A DNA stretch of 9,595 bases. Source: Candidatus Latescibacterota bacterium. GTDB taxonomy: Bacteria; Latescibacterota; UBA2968; UBA8231. The notes beneath the pieces are model-generated. The model was not told the origin of the DNA and did not search any database. It saw nothing but the letters and a program-made list of their open reading frames with translations. The stretch covers positions 1 through 9,595 of the forward strand of contig DPVW01000012.1 of the NCBI GenBank assembly GCA_003529325.1, written 5' to 3'. Numbering within the stretch: the first letter of the stretch is position 1; each line of letters starts with the position of its first letter. This document shows, piece after piece, positions 1-6,920 of this stretch. The translations under genes were made by a program, and so were the position numbers.

Positions 1-21
1 CATCTATCTACAGTCCTCTCC
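1..21 (-). other. possible start of a further minus-strand gene at the window edge
   Basis: Bases 1-3 read ATG on the minus strand, and a purine-rich GGAGAGG lies upstream at 15-21, 11 nt from the ATG, which is slightly long for a ribosome binding site. It sits just downstream of the zinc-ribbon gene that ends at 27 and would continue the same transcription unit. Only the start codon is inside the window, so nothing can be said about a product and the call is weak. Confidence 0.18.
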
Positions 22-26
22 AGCTC

Positions 27-233
27 TCACTCGTATACCATCTCTTCTTCCCCCTCTTCGTCGCCGTCATCGGGAGCCTCTGGATCGTCGTGGATCCAGC
101 CACAGGCTGTGCACAACGGCGACTCAGGATCGCGATCGGCGCCACACCCCGGACAACACTGGCGCTTGGGGACGAGGTAGTAGACGGCGACGACGACAAG
201 TAGCAGGACGGCGAACACCGTGGAGATTACCAT
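27..233 (-). CDS. small membrane-anchored zinc-ribbon protein
   Basis: A 68-residue protein of unknown function. Residues 2-21 form one hydrophobic N-terminal segment (MVISTVFAVLLLVVVAVYYL), likely a membrane anchor. It is followed by a short basic patch (PKR) and a treble-Cys ribbon: CPGCG at 27-31 and CTACG at 41-45, two CxxC pairs that should bind one zinc, with an extra Cys at 26. The last 20 residues are strongly acidic (Asp/Glu-rich, ending EEEMVYE). By the positive-inside rule the ribbon and tail should be cytoplasmic. The ATG lies 8 nt after the stop of the cyclic-nucleotide-binding-fold gene, so the two are almost certainly cotranscribed and perhaps translationally coupled. Many bacteria encode short zinc-ribbon proteins as adaptors, but I cannot assign this one to a named family. 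The reading frame is well supported by the ordered domains and tight spacing. Confidence 0.75.
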   Translation of the reverse strand: MVISTVFAVLLLVVVAVYYLVPKRQCCPGCGADRDPESPLCTACGWIHDDPEAPDDGDEEGEEEMVYE

Positions 234-241
234 GGTCTCTG

Positions 242-700
242 TCAGACCGCATCAACACTGAGGCCGACGATCTTTGCATTCGCCTCACGAAGGCGCAACG
301 ACAGATTTCGGGAAATGTTGAGGATCATCGTCATTTGCACCCGGGGACTTTGAGTGAAAAATGTGCTCAGCTGTTTCTTCGGGAATACGAGAATTCGACA
401 ATCGACGATGGCCCGGACATCGGCGGAGTGGGGTAGGATGTCGATGAGGGACATCTCACCGAAAAAAACCCCCGGCTCCTCGAGCTTGGCGAGGGCAACC
501 CTCTGGCCCTGCGCCTCGCGCTCGACCTGTACCGCTCCGGCTTCGAGCACGAAAAGACAATCACTCGAGGTCCCTTCCTGAACGATCAATTCACCTGCGG
601 CATGCTGTCGGCGTTCACCGATGTCGAGCAGCGCCTGCAACTCATCTGTCGACAGGCCCACCACCAGGGGTGAGACGGTAAGGGCGGGATTTTCGGTCAT
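242..700 (-). CDS. stand-alone cyclic nucleotide-binding (Crp/CAP_ED-like) domain protein
   Basis: About 152 residues that are almost entirely one cNMP-binding beta-barrel fold. Visible family features are GELIVQEGTSSDCLFVLEAG (an early beta-strand and turn), then FFGEMSLIDILPHSADVRA, which corresponds to the phosphate-binding cassette. There is no helix-turn-helix after the barrel, only a helix around LNISRNLSLRLREANAKI, so it is not a Crp/Fnr transcription factor and probably acts by protein contact. In CAP the cassette has Glu72, Arg82 and Ser83; here Glu is kept (E82) and Ser is kept (S92) but the Arg position is His91, so classical cAMP binding is doubtful. Two in-frame ATGs are available (706 and 700). 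I chose 700 because GAGG at 709-712 is 8 nt away, against 2 nt for 706. A good promoter lies at 747-776. It is followed by a zinc-ribbon membrane protein 8 nt downstream. Confidence 0.85.
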   Translation of the reverse strand: MTENPALTVSPLVVGLSTDELQALLDIGERRQHAAGELIVQEGTSSDCLFVLEAGAVQVEREAQGQRVALAKLEEPGVFFGEMSLIDILPHSADVRAIVDCRILVFPKKQLSTFFTQSPRVQMTMILNISRNLSLRLREANAKIVGLSVDAV

Positions 701-746
701 GGACATGGCCTCAAAGCGTCTTCAGCGAGTGCGGGCGACGTGGGTC

Positions 747-776
747 AATATAGCCGGGACGGACCTCAATGGTCAA
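747..776 (-). promoter_or_regulatory. sigma70-like promoter for the cNMP-fold/zinc-ribbon pair
   Basis: On the minus strand, TTGACC (771-776) and TATATT (747-752) are separated by 18 bp, and each differs from the sigma70 consensus at one position. Transcription should start near 740, giving a leader of roughly 35-40 nt before the start codon. The rest of the 136-142-nt gap between this gene and the phosphodiesterase gene shows no other gene. I see no convincing hairpin plus T-run terminator for the upstream operon there. Confidence 0.6.
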
Positions 777-842
777 GAACAAAAACGGACGCAAACGCTT
801 TAAAATCTTGGACTTGGCTCGTTTTCACTGGCCTGGCTCAGA

Positions 843-1697
843 TCAACCCGGCTTTCGCCGGCGATTGATCTTGCGAATTTGCCGGCGCCGACGCCAGCGG
901 CTCGGTTTTAATCTCTGACGCCGACCCATCGGCACCAGAATCGCCCCTTCCTGCTCCAACTCCGTCAGCACGTTGTTGAGCCGGTCTGGGTAGTTGGTGA
1001 TCACCCCCTGGACCCCCATCTGGATTACATCGCGCAGAACTGCCCCTTCATCAACCGTCCAGGTCCACACGGAGACGCCCCGTTTACGCATCTCCTCGAA
1101 GAATGGTGGCGTCAGGGCGGCATGCCAGACGTTGAGAATATTTGCACCCACGGCAAGAACCTCGCGCGCAACCCGCCGCGCCCGCATGCGCGATGGGGAC
1201 GTGGGCAGGTTGCCGATGAGCAGCGCTGTCGGCACCGAGGGATCGACGGCGTTGATGCGGCGTACCGTCTCTGGGGAAAAGGATTGGATGACGATCTGGT
1301 CGGCAACATCCACATCATGCGCCACCTTGAGCACTCGCTCGGCGAGCCAGTCGGCTTTGATCTCGACCACGGCAAGGGCATGATGACGCAACAGGTCGAA
1401 TGCTTCCTGCAAGGTCGGAATACGTTCGCCGACGAAGCCGTTGCCAAACCAAGCGCCGGCATCCGCTTCGCGCAGTTGCGCGTAGGTCCATTCATCCACC
1501 GGGCCTTCGCGGTCGGTGGTGCGATCGATGGTGGGATCGTGCATGACGATGACGACGCCGTCCCGAGTGGCGCGCACGTCGATTTCGACGGCATCGACGC
1601 CAAGTTGAATCGCCCGCTCGAAAGCAGCCAGGGTGTTCTCCGGGGCCAGGCCGGAACCGGAAGCTCCTCGGTGGGCGACGCGAATAGGATGAATCAC
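843..1697 (-). CDS. glycerophosphodiester phosphodiesterase
   Basis: A 284-residue GDPD-family TIM-barrel enzyme that hydrolyses glycerophosphodiesters to glycerol-3-phosphate and an alcohol. Family motifs are clear: AHRG at 8-11 (catalytic His9, Arg10), PENT at 19-22 (metal Glu20), VEIDVRATRDG at 37-47 (Glu38, Asp40), VMHD at 51-54 (second catalytic His53), VEIK at 111-114, and VWTWTVD near 210-216. No signal peptide is present, so the enzyme should be cytosolic and act on internalised or turned-over phospholipid head groups. Residues 258-284 form a very basic tail (about half Arg/Lys) beyond the barrel, which is not a usual part of the family. The start is GTG, 15 nt after the stop of the phosphoglycerate mutase, with only a weak ribosome site; no ATG lies near the conserved N-terminus. 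It appears to be the last gene of the recJ operon. Exact substrate (GlpQ- or UgpQ-like) cannot be told from sequence. Confidence 0.93.
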   Translation of the reverse strand: MIHPIRVAHRGASGSGLAPENTLAAFERAIQLGVDAVEIDVRATRDGVVIVMHDPTIDRTTDREGPVDEWTYAQLREADAGAWFGNGFVGERIPTLQEAFDLLRHHALAVVEIKADWLAERVLKVAHDVDVADQIVIQSFSPETVRRINAVDPSVPTALLIGNLPTSPSRMRARRVAREVLAVGANILNVWHAALTPPFFEEMRKRGVSVWTWTVDEGAVLRDVIQMGVQGVITNYPDRLNNVLTELEQEGAILVPMGRRQRLKPSRWRRRRQIRKINRRRKPG

Positions 1698-1712
1698 AGC
1701 AGTCTGCCGATC

Positions 1713-2930
1713 TCAGGCGCCAAACTTTGCCAGACGCTGTGCATGCGCCAGCGCCAGTGCCATCAGCGCCGTGGACGGGATCTGCCCCAGGGCGCCGGCA
1801 GCGCAACTACGCTCGGTGAGTTGCGCTTCTGGCATGGGAAAGCCCGCCTTGCTGGCGATCACGGTGGGCACGGGGTGCCAACTGTGACCGCCCATCACCG
1901 ACGGCGTCGAGTGATCTCCAGTGACGATGAGGACGTCGGGTTCGAGTTCGAGAATCCGGGGAATCCTGGCATCGAGTTCTTGCAGCAGATGGACCTTCTT
2001 GTCGAAGTCGCCATCTTCGCCTGCACTGTCCGTCTTTTTCACATGCACGTAGTAAAAATCCTCCTCCGCACACGTTCGCCAACGCTGCTGTAGCAGGTCG
2101 AATTCGGCGTCGACATCCCAGTCTGTTTCAGGGGTATCCATACCGACAACACTGGCGATTCCCCGATACATCGGATACCCGGCGATCCCTACCGGGTGCA
2201 GTCCGTACACCTGCTGCATGGAGGGCAGTTCCGGATAACGACCAAAACCGCGGATAAGCACCATATTCGCCGGCGACTGCTCGACGAGAATCTTGCCGAC
2301 TTGAGAAAGGAATTCGTTGGCGACCTCCACCATGCGCTCGTCGGTGGCGGATGACGCCTGCAAAGGCAGCGGCGCTTGACCGGTCACCTGCGGATCCGAA
2401 TCGGTGACCCCATCAGACAACCCCGGGCCACGAAAAATCACGGCGGCGCGGTATTCCATCTCGGGTGCCACGGTGACTTCGATTCCAGGAATCGAGATCT
2501 GCTGCAGCAAAGCACACAACTGCTCACAGAGTTCGGTAGGGATGCGACCGGCGCGGCGGTCGGTGACCTTCCCAGCGCCATCGACGGTACAGAAATTGAG
2601 CCGCGCGGCGACATCACCCGGTTCGAAATCGAGTCCAAGCCCCAGACCCGAAAGGGCACCGCGGCCGATTGCCGTCGTCCATGGATCGTAGCCGAACAGG
2701 GCCAGGTGTGCGGGGCCACTGCCGGGGGTGAATCCGGGACCCAGGGGTGAGATGAGGCCACTGGAGCCACGCGCACAGAGAGCGTCCAGATGGGGCAGAT
2801 TTGCCGTCTCCAACTCACTGCGTCCCGTCTCGGAATGAGGGAGACCTCCCAGACCATCGACGACGAGTAGAACAATCCTCGTATCGCTGTCGGTGAGGAA
2901 CAGACTTCGGGTATAGTCAGAACTGATCAT
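1713..2930 (-). CDS. apgM: 2,3-bisphosphoglycerate-independent phosphoglycerate mutase, archaeal (ApgM) type
   Basis: A 405-residue alkaline-phosphatase-superfamily enzyme that interconverts 3- and 2-phosphoglycerate in glycolysis and gluconeogenesis through a phosphoserine intermediate. Visible marks are VVDGLGG at 23-29 (metal Asp25), FTPGSGPAHLALFGYDP at 67-83 with the likely nucleophile Ser71, AARLNFCTVD at 108-117, FYYVHVKKTDSAGEDGDF at 292-309, TGDHSTPS at 337-344 (Asp339, His340) and GGHSWHPVP at 347-355 (His349, His352). The length is about 400, as in ApgM, rather than the roughly 510 of GpmI, and motif order matches ApgM. It starts with ATG 33 nt after the recJ stop and ends 15 nt before the phosphodiesterase start, so it sits in the middle of an operon. 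Its ribosome site is weak. A phosphonopyruvate-decarboxylase-related name is sometimes used for this family, but the mutase role is the better call. Confidence 0.93.
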   Translation of the reverse strand: MISSDYTRSLFLTDSDTRIVLLVVDGLGGLPHSETGRSELETANLPHLDALCARGSSGLISPLGPGFTPGSGPAHLALFGYDPWTTAIGRGALSGLGLGLDFEPGDVAARLNFCTVDGAGKVTDRRAGRIPTELCEQLCALLQQISIPGIEVTVAPEMEYRAAVIFRGPGLSDGVTDSDPQVTGQAPLPLQASSATDERMVEVANEFLSQVGKILVEQSPANMVLIRGFGRYPELPSMQQVYGLHPVGIAGYPMYRGIASVVGMDTPETDWDVDAEFDLLQQRWRTCAEEDFYYVHVKKTDSAGEDGDFDKKVHLLQELDARIPRILELEPDVLIVTGDHSTPSVMGGHSWHPVPTVIASKAGFPMPEAQLTERSCAAGALGQIPSTALMALALAHAQRLAKFGA

Positions 2931-2963
2931 GGGTGCCCGTCAAACCTTAGAGTTTCTCTTGAC

Positions 2964-4715
2964 CTATCGTGCTGCTGCCAGTTCGGCTGGTCCGTCGGTG
3001 ACGGCCGCCGCTCTGATATCCTGGATGTCGACGCCATCCCCCGCACCGGCAGGGCGGATATCGCGCACGACCATCTGCACCGTGCCGACACCGTTGAAGG
3101 TATCCTCACTCAGTTCGAAGGCGACGTCGACGCGATCACCCACCTCCAACTCGCCCGCCACACCCCCTTGGCGCCACCACATTGCAGAGCGCGAACCGCC
3201 GTCGAGATGAAACGCCAGTTTCAAATGCTCCCCCTCTTTGCCTACACGCGATACCGCCGCCACTTCGAGGTCTCGCGCGGCGAACAGTGGCGTCGGATGT
3301 CCTTGCCCGAATGGCTCGACACGGCGCAACTGTTGCACCGTGGACATGTGAATGTCACTCGGCTTCAATTCGAGGTCAATCTCGAGCTGCGCCTCCATGT
3401 CTTCGGGCCTAAGTTGGGCATTCGCATGGTCGATCAAGGCGGCGCGAAATTCTTCAAATTGCCCCGCCGGCAAGGAGAATCCGGCGGCGGCAGCGTGGCC
3501 ACCATATGTCGTCAGCAAGGCGGCGCAGGAGCTGATTCCGTCGTTGATGTCGTAGCCAGGAATGCTACGTGCAGAGCCAACATACACACCATTACGCTGG
3601 ACATCGGTGACGACCACTGCGGGGCGGTGAAATGTCTCGGAGAGGTTGCTCGCGATCAGTCCGATGACGCCAAGATTCCACTCCTCGCCAAGTACGCAGA
3701 TCAGCCGTTCCCGCTGTAGCATTTCGTCGGTGATCAGTGCCTGTCCTTCCCGCACCCCCTGCTTTTGCTGCTGCTGGCGCTGACCATTCAGTTCGTTCAG
3801 GCGGTTGGCGATACGTTTGCCCTCCTCGGCATCCTTGGCACGCAACAAAGCCAGGGCGAGGTCCGGCTTCTCCATGCGACCAGCCACATTCAGCCTTGGG
3901 CCCAGAAAGAAGGCCAGCGCCGTCGTATCTACCGGTCCCCTCGTGCACCGCGCCACGATGCGCAGCTGCTGCAGGCCGGGGCGAGCCGAGCGCTCCACCG
4001 CCTTGAGTCCATAGCGGACCAGGACTCGATTTTCATCGAGTAGCGGCACCACGTCGGCCACCGTGCCAAGGGCGACGAGATCCAGCAGATCGTTCAGGTA
4101 GCGGCGACGCTCGTCGGCCTCGATGAGGGACTCGCTCAGCCGCTGCACGACCTTGAAGGTGACGCCGACGCCCGCCAGCCCCTTGAAGGGGTAATCACAA
4201 TCGAGACGATTGGGATTGATGATGCTGTGTGCTGGCGGCAGTTCCGCGTTCTGACGATGGTGGTCGATGACGACGACGTCGATGCCCCGTTCACGCGCCA
4301 GGTGCAGGGCGTCGAAAGCAGATATGCCATTGTCGACGGTGATGATGAGACTGGCGCCGAGAGCGACCGCTTTTTCGACGCCGGGAGGTTTGAGACCATA
4401 CCCGTCGACGTGTCGGTCCGGTAGCAGATAACTGCAGCGTGCACCCACATGCTCGAGAAAATCAAGCAACAGCGCAGTACTGCTGACGCCATCGACATCG
4501 TAATCGCCGTAGATGACGATCGTCTCATCACGGCGCACGGCGCGCTCGATTCGTTCAGCGCCCCGCTCGAGATCTTTGAGTAGTTCAGGCGGATGCAGAC
4601 CCTCGGGGCCAACATCCAATTGGGCGAGTGTCAATCCACGGCTTTGCAGCAGGACATCGAGTAGCGAGCCGTAGTCGCCCTCGTGGGCCAACTGCCACAC
4701 GGGGTAAAGGCGCAT
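2964..4715 (-). CDS. recJ: single-stranded-DNA-specific 5'-3' exonuclease RecJ
   Basis: A 583-residue DHH-family nuclease that degrades single-stranded DNA 5' to 3' in recombination, mismatch and base-excision repair, using Mn/Mg. Domain order is complete: DHH domain with YGDYDVDGVSS at 69-79, TVDNGIS at 126-132, DHH at 151-153 and GTVADVVPL at 217-225; a Gln-rich linker helix (GQRQQQQKQG, 311-320); DHHA1 domain with the hallmark GGHAAAAGF at 405-413; and a C-terminal OB-like domain from about 445 with VEPFGQGHPTP. All catalytic Asp/His residues are present. The frame stays open to a GTG at 4745, but I chose ATG at 4715 because an AGGTGAGG purine tract lies just upstream of it and the GTG has none. 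It is the first gene of a minus-strand operon with apgM and the phosphodiesterase, and it diverges from rsmB. Confidence 0.95.
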   Translation of the reverse strand: MRLYPVWQLAHEGDYGSLLDVLLQSRGLTLAQLDVGPEGLHPPELLKDLERGAERIERAVRRDETIVIYGDYDVDGVSSTALLLDFLEHVGARCSYLLPDRHVDGYGLKPPGVEKAVALGASLIITVDNGISAFDALHLARERGIDVVVIDHHRQNAELPPAHSIINPNRLDCDYPFKGLAGVGVTFKVVQRLSESLIEADERRRYLNDLLDLVALGTVADVVPLLDENRVLVRYGLKAVERSARPGLQQLRIVARCTRGPVDTTALAFFLGPRLNVAGRMEKPDLALALLRAKDAEEGKRIANRLNELNGQRQQQQKQGVREGQALITDEMLQRERLICVLGEEWNLGVIGLIASNLSETFHRPAVVVTDVQRNGVYVGSARSIPGYDINDGISSCAALLTTYGGHAAAAGFSLPAGQFEEFRAALIDHANAQLRPEDMEAQLEIDLELKPSDIHMSTVQQLRRVEPFGQGHPTPLFAARDLEVAAVSRVGKEGEHLKLAFHLDGGSRSAMWWRQGGVAGELEVGDRVDVAFELSEDTFNGVGTVQMVVRDIRPAGAGDGVDIQDIRAAAVTDGPAELAAAR

Positions 4716-4765
4716 TCCCTCACCTGTTTTGGGGAGTGGAGTCACTTCGTGAGGGGAGAAGGCTC

Positions 4766-4795
4766 AATATAGACGTCACGCCTTGCCGGCGACAG
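4766..4795 (-). promoter_or_regulatory. candidate promoter for the recJ operon
   Basis: On the minus strand, TATATT (4766-4771) has an 18-bp spacer to a poor -35 match, CTGTCG (4790-4795, three of six consensus bases). The -10 and the bases after it (CTATATTGA followed by GCC) closely match the stronger promoter at 747-776. Transcription would begin near 4759, about 45 nt before the preferred recJ ATG at 4715. Confidence 0.38.
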
Positions 4796-4810
4796 CAGTG
4801 GCCCTATCTT
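4783..4810 (+). promoter_or_regulatory. candidate promoter for the rsmB operon
   Basis: TTGCCG (4783-4788) and TATCTT (4805-4810) are 16 bp apart, each matching four of six sigma70 consensus bases. Transcription would begin near 4817, leaving a leader of about 20 nt. It overlaps the candidate recJ promoter on the other strand. The call is tentative because both hexamers are imperfect. Confidence 0.3.
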
Positions 4811-4835
4811 TGGCCCCCGTGGCAAGCCTTTCCCG

Positions 4836-6158
4836 ATGATGACGAGCTCAGTTGACCCAGTCCGCGAGACCGCGGTGCGACTGCTCACCGAGGTCGAGGG
4901 TGGCGCTCGCCTGGACTCCCTGCTCGAGGGCGTGTCGATCACCGACGGTCGTGACCGTCGGTTCCTGCATCAGTTGACGGCGGGTGCCATCAAGTGGCGT
5001 GATCGCCTCGATTGGATCCTCAACAGTTTCTCCAAACGTCCTGTCGAGTCCCTGTCCCCCGCCATTCGGCAGGTCCTGCGACTCGGCGCCTATCAGCTGC
5101 TCTGGCTCGACCGCGTCCCAGAGAGAGCAGCCGTGCATTCGGCCGTCGAACTGGCCAAGCGTTTCGAGCACGCCGGCACCGGTGGCTTCGTCAACGCCGT
5201 TCTGCGCCGTGTGATCGCTGAGGCTCGACAGGTCGCCTATCCCGATCGCACGGCTGACCCGGAGGCATACTTCTCCGTGTTCTACTCCCATCCCCGCTGG
5301 CTGGTCTCGCGCTGGCTCAAGAGCTGGGGACCAGAACAGACCGAAGCTTTGCTAGGCGCCAACAACAAGGCAGCCCCCCTCTTTATCCGTGCCGCTGGCG
5401 CCGCAGGAAACCCCTCGCCGCCGCCCTCGAGTTTTGGTCCCGAAGCCGTCGACGACCACCCGGGCGTCTACCGGCTGTCTCGCCCGGAAGGTGTGTTCGA
5501 AGACCCCACCTTCACTGCCGGCTGGTTCGCCCAGGACGTCAGCGCCGGACTGGCAGCCCGCTTGTTGGGGCCGGAACCGGGAGACCGCATACTCGACGTC
5601 TGCGCCGCCCCGGGGGGCAAGAGTGCACAGCTGGCAGCCGCGGTAGGCGATGGCATGGTGATGGCGACGGATCTTTCGCCACCACGCCTGCGTCGGTTGC
5701 GAGGAAACATGCGTCGCCTGCACCAGCAGGGAGTGCGGCTGGTCGCCGAGGACGGCCAGAATCCCAGCGCCCTGGGACCATTCGATCGCGTGCTGGTAGA
5801 CGTACCGTGTAGCGGCACTGGGGTCCTCGGTCGACACCCGGAGGCGCGCTGGCGTAAGGCCGCCGCGGATCTTCCACGTCACGCTGTGCGCCAACTCGGC
5901 ATCCTCGAGGCGGCATACCAGCGTCTGCGCGCAGGAGGCGTTCTCGTCTACAGTACCTGCTCTCTTGAACAGGAGGAGAATGACGCCGTCGTCGACCACT
6001 TTCTGTCCCGCAATCAAAATGCCAGACTCGAGGTCGCTTCGCGGCAGTTCCCACAGCGCCCTTGGGCGGCACGCACGATCCAGACTTTGCCCGGTCGCGA
6101 CGTGGGGGATGGGGCATACGCAGCGCGAATTCGACGCCTCTCAGGGTCGATGACATGA
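4836..6158 (+). CDS. rsmB: 16S rRNA (cytosine-967-C5)-methyltransferase RsmB
   Basis: A 440-residue S-adenosylmethionine-dependent enzyme of the RsmB/Nop2 family, which makes m5C967 in 16S rRNA in Escherichia coli. The first 130 or so residues are a NusB-like RNA-binding helical domain (ETAVRLLTEV, then LRLGAYQLLWLDRVPERAAV), which separates RsmB from RsmF-type enzymes. The Rossmann domain follows: SAM motif LDVCAAPGGKS starting at 253, acidic Asp279 in ATDLSP, DVPCSGTGVLGRHPEARW with the motif IV Cys325, and STCSLEQEEND with the motif VI Cys375; the two Cys are the general release and nucleophile pair. Either of two adjacent ATGs (4836 or 4839) could start it; the ribosome site is weak. Its stop overlaps the next gene's start as ATGA at 6155-6158, implying translational coupling. 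It is the first gene of the plus-strand cluster. Confidence 0.94.
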   Translation: MMTSSVDPVRETAVRLLTEVEGGARLDSLLEGVSITDGRDRRFLHQLTAGAIKWRDRLDWILNSFSKRPVESLSPAIRQVLRLGAYQLLWLDRVPERAAVHSAVELAKRFEHAGTGGFVNAVLRRVIAEARQVAYPDRTADPEAYFSVFYSHPRWLVSRWLKSWGPEQTEALLGANNKAAPLFIRAAGAAGNPSPPPSSFGPEAVDDHPGVYRLSRPEGVFEDPTFTAGWFAQDVSAGLAARLLGPEPGDRILDVCAAPGGKSAQLAAAVGDGMVMATDLSPPRLRRLRGNMRRLHQQGVRLVAEDGQNPSALGPFDRVLVDVPCSGTGVLGRHPEARWRKAAADLPRHAVRQLGILEAAYQRLRAGGVLVYSTCSLEQEENDAVVDHFLSRNQNARLEVASRQFPQRPWAARTIQTLPGRDVGDGAYAARIRRLSGSMT

Positions 6159-6916
6159 CGAAGTTGAATCGAATCGTCAGACAGGCCGGCTTTGTTGCTG
6201 GAATCGCGCTGGCCTCGGCGATCCTCTTCATGGTGCTCCTCGATTCCTTCATCCTGCCTGCCATCGTCGAAGTCCCGATGGTGACCATCCCGGACGTGCG
6301 CGGCCGGACCACCGAGTCAGCCCGTCGCCGTGTCTCGGCCAAAGGCCTGCGCCTGGCGCTGCGGGACAGTGTCTACTCAGAGCTCGTCGTCGCCGGAGAG
6401 ATCGTCGACCAGGAGCCTCCCCCGGGACAACGGATCAAGAGAGCCCGCCGTGTCTTCGTCGACGTCAGCCTGGGTCAACGGTTGTATGTCGTGCCGGACA
6501 TCACCGGCGGCAGTCAGCGCGAAGCAGGGCTACGGATTGAGAGTCACCAACTCGTCGTTGGCAGCGTGCGATATGTCGCCCATACCAGCGTCCCCGAAGA
6601 TGTCGTCATCCGCCAGCACCCCACTGCCGACGCGAGGGTGCCACGTGGTACCCGTGTGGACCTGCAGATCAGCAGTGGCTCGCCCTTCGCCCCCAAGGTG
6701 GTGCCTGACCTGACGGGATTGTCGATCAGCGTCGTCGAGGACAGCCTGCTGAAATACGAGATGACCCTCGGCATCGTCAGTGATCGTGTGGCTGAACTGC
6801 TGCCGCCTGGCCAGGTATTGTCGCAAACACCGCAAGCCGGTGCCGGCGTGCCACCAAAAACGGCGATTGATCTGGTGGTCAGCGTCAGACGAGACTCAAC
6901 CTCGAACGGAGAATGA
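6155..6916 (+). CDS. membrane-anchored protein with three PASTA domains and no kinase domain
   Basis: A 253-residue protein with a short basic N-terminus, one membrane helix at about 12-36 (AGFVAGIALASAILFMVLLD and on), and three successive PASTA domains at about 42-107, 110-176 and 180-245. Each has the family pattern of a VPD-like start (IPDVRGRT, VPDITGGS, VPDLTGLS) and a late PPPGQ/PxADARVPRG/PPGQ turn (QEPPPGQRIKRARRV, QHPTADARVPRGTRV, QTPQAGAGVPPKTAI). PASTA domains on Ser/Thr kinases and on some penicillin-binding proteins bind muropeptides or serve as extracellular spacers. Here the kinase or transpeptidase part is absent, and the repeats should lie outside the cytoplasmic membrane. 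The open frame extends upstream to 6062 inside rsmB, but the ATG at 6155 is chosen because it overlaps the rsmB stop (ATGA) and directly precedes the membrane helix. rpe begins 4 nt after its stop. Confidence 0.88.
   Translation: MTKLNRIVRQAGFVAGIALASAILFMVLLDSFILPAIVEVPMVTIPDVRGRTTESARRRVSAKGLRLALRDSVYSELVVAGEIVDQEPPPGQRIKRARRVFVDVSLGQRLYVVPDITGGSQREAGLRIESHQLVVGSVRYVAHTSVPEDVVIRQHPTADARVPRGTRVDLQISSGSPFAPKVVPDLTGLSISVVEDSLLKYEMTLGIVSDRVAELLPPGQVLSQTPQAGAGVPPKTAIDLVVSVRRDSTSNGE
6908..6911 (+). promoter_or_regulatory. ribosome binding site that fixes the rpe start
   Basis: GGAG lies 9 nt upstream of ATG 6921, inside the last codons of the PASTA gene. It supports starting rpe at 6921 rather than at the upstream in-frame start at 6780, which would add residues unlike the family. 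Confidence 0.6.
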
Positions 6917-6920
6917 AAGA

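Noticed and set aside
1122..2093. 323-codon plus-strand frame opposite the phosphodiesterase and apgM genes
   Set aside because: It is opposite two well-supported enzymes, and its translation has no family features.
4716..4745. Upstream GTG start for recJ at 4745
   Set aside because: No purine-rich ribosome site lies upstream, whereas ATG at 4715 has AGGTGAGG just before it.
6062..6154. Longer start for the PASTA protein at 6062
   Set aside because: It would overlap rsmB by 97 nt and add a charged stretch before the membrane helix; ATG at 6155 with the ATGA overlap fits much better.
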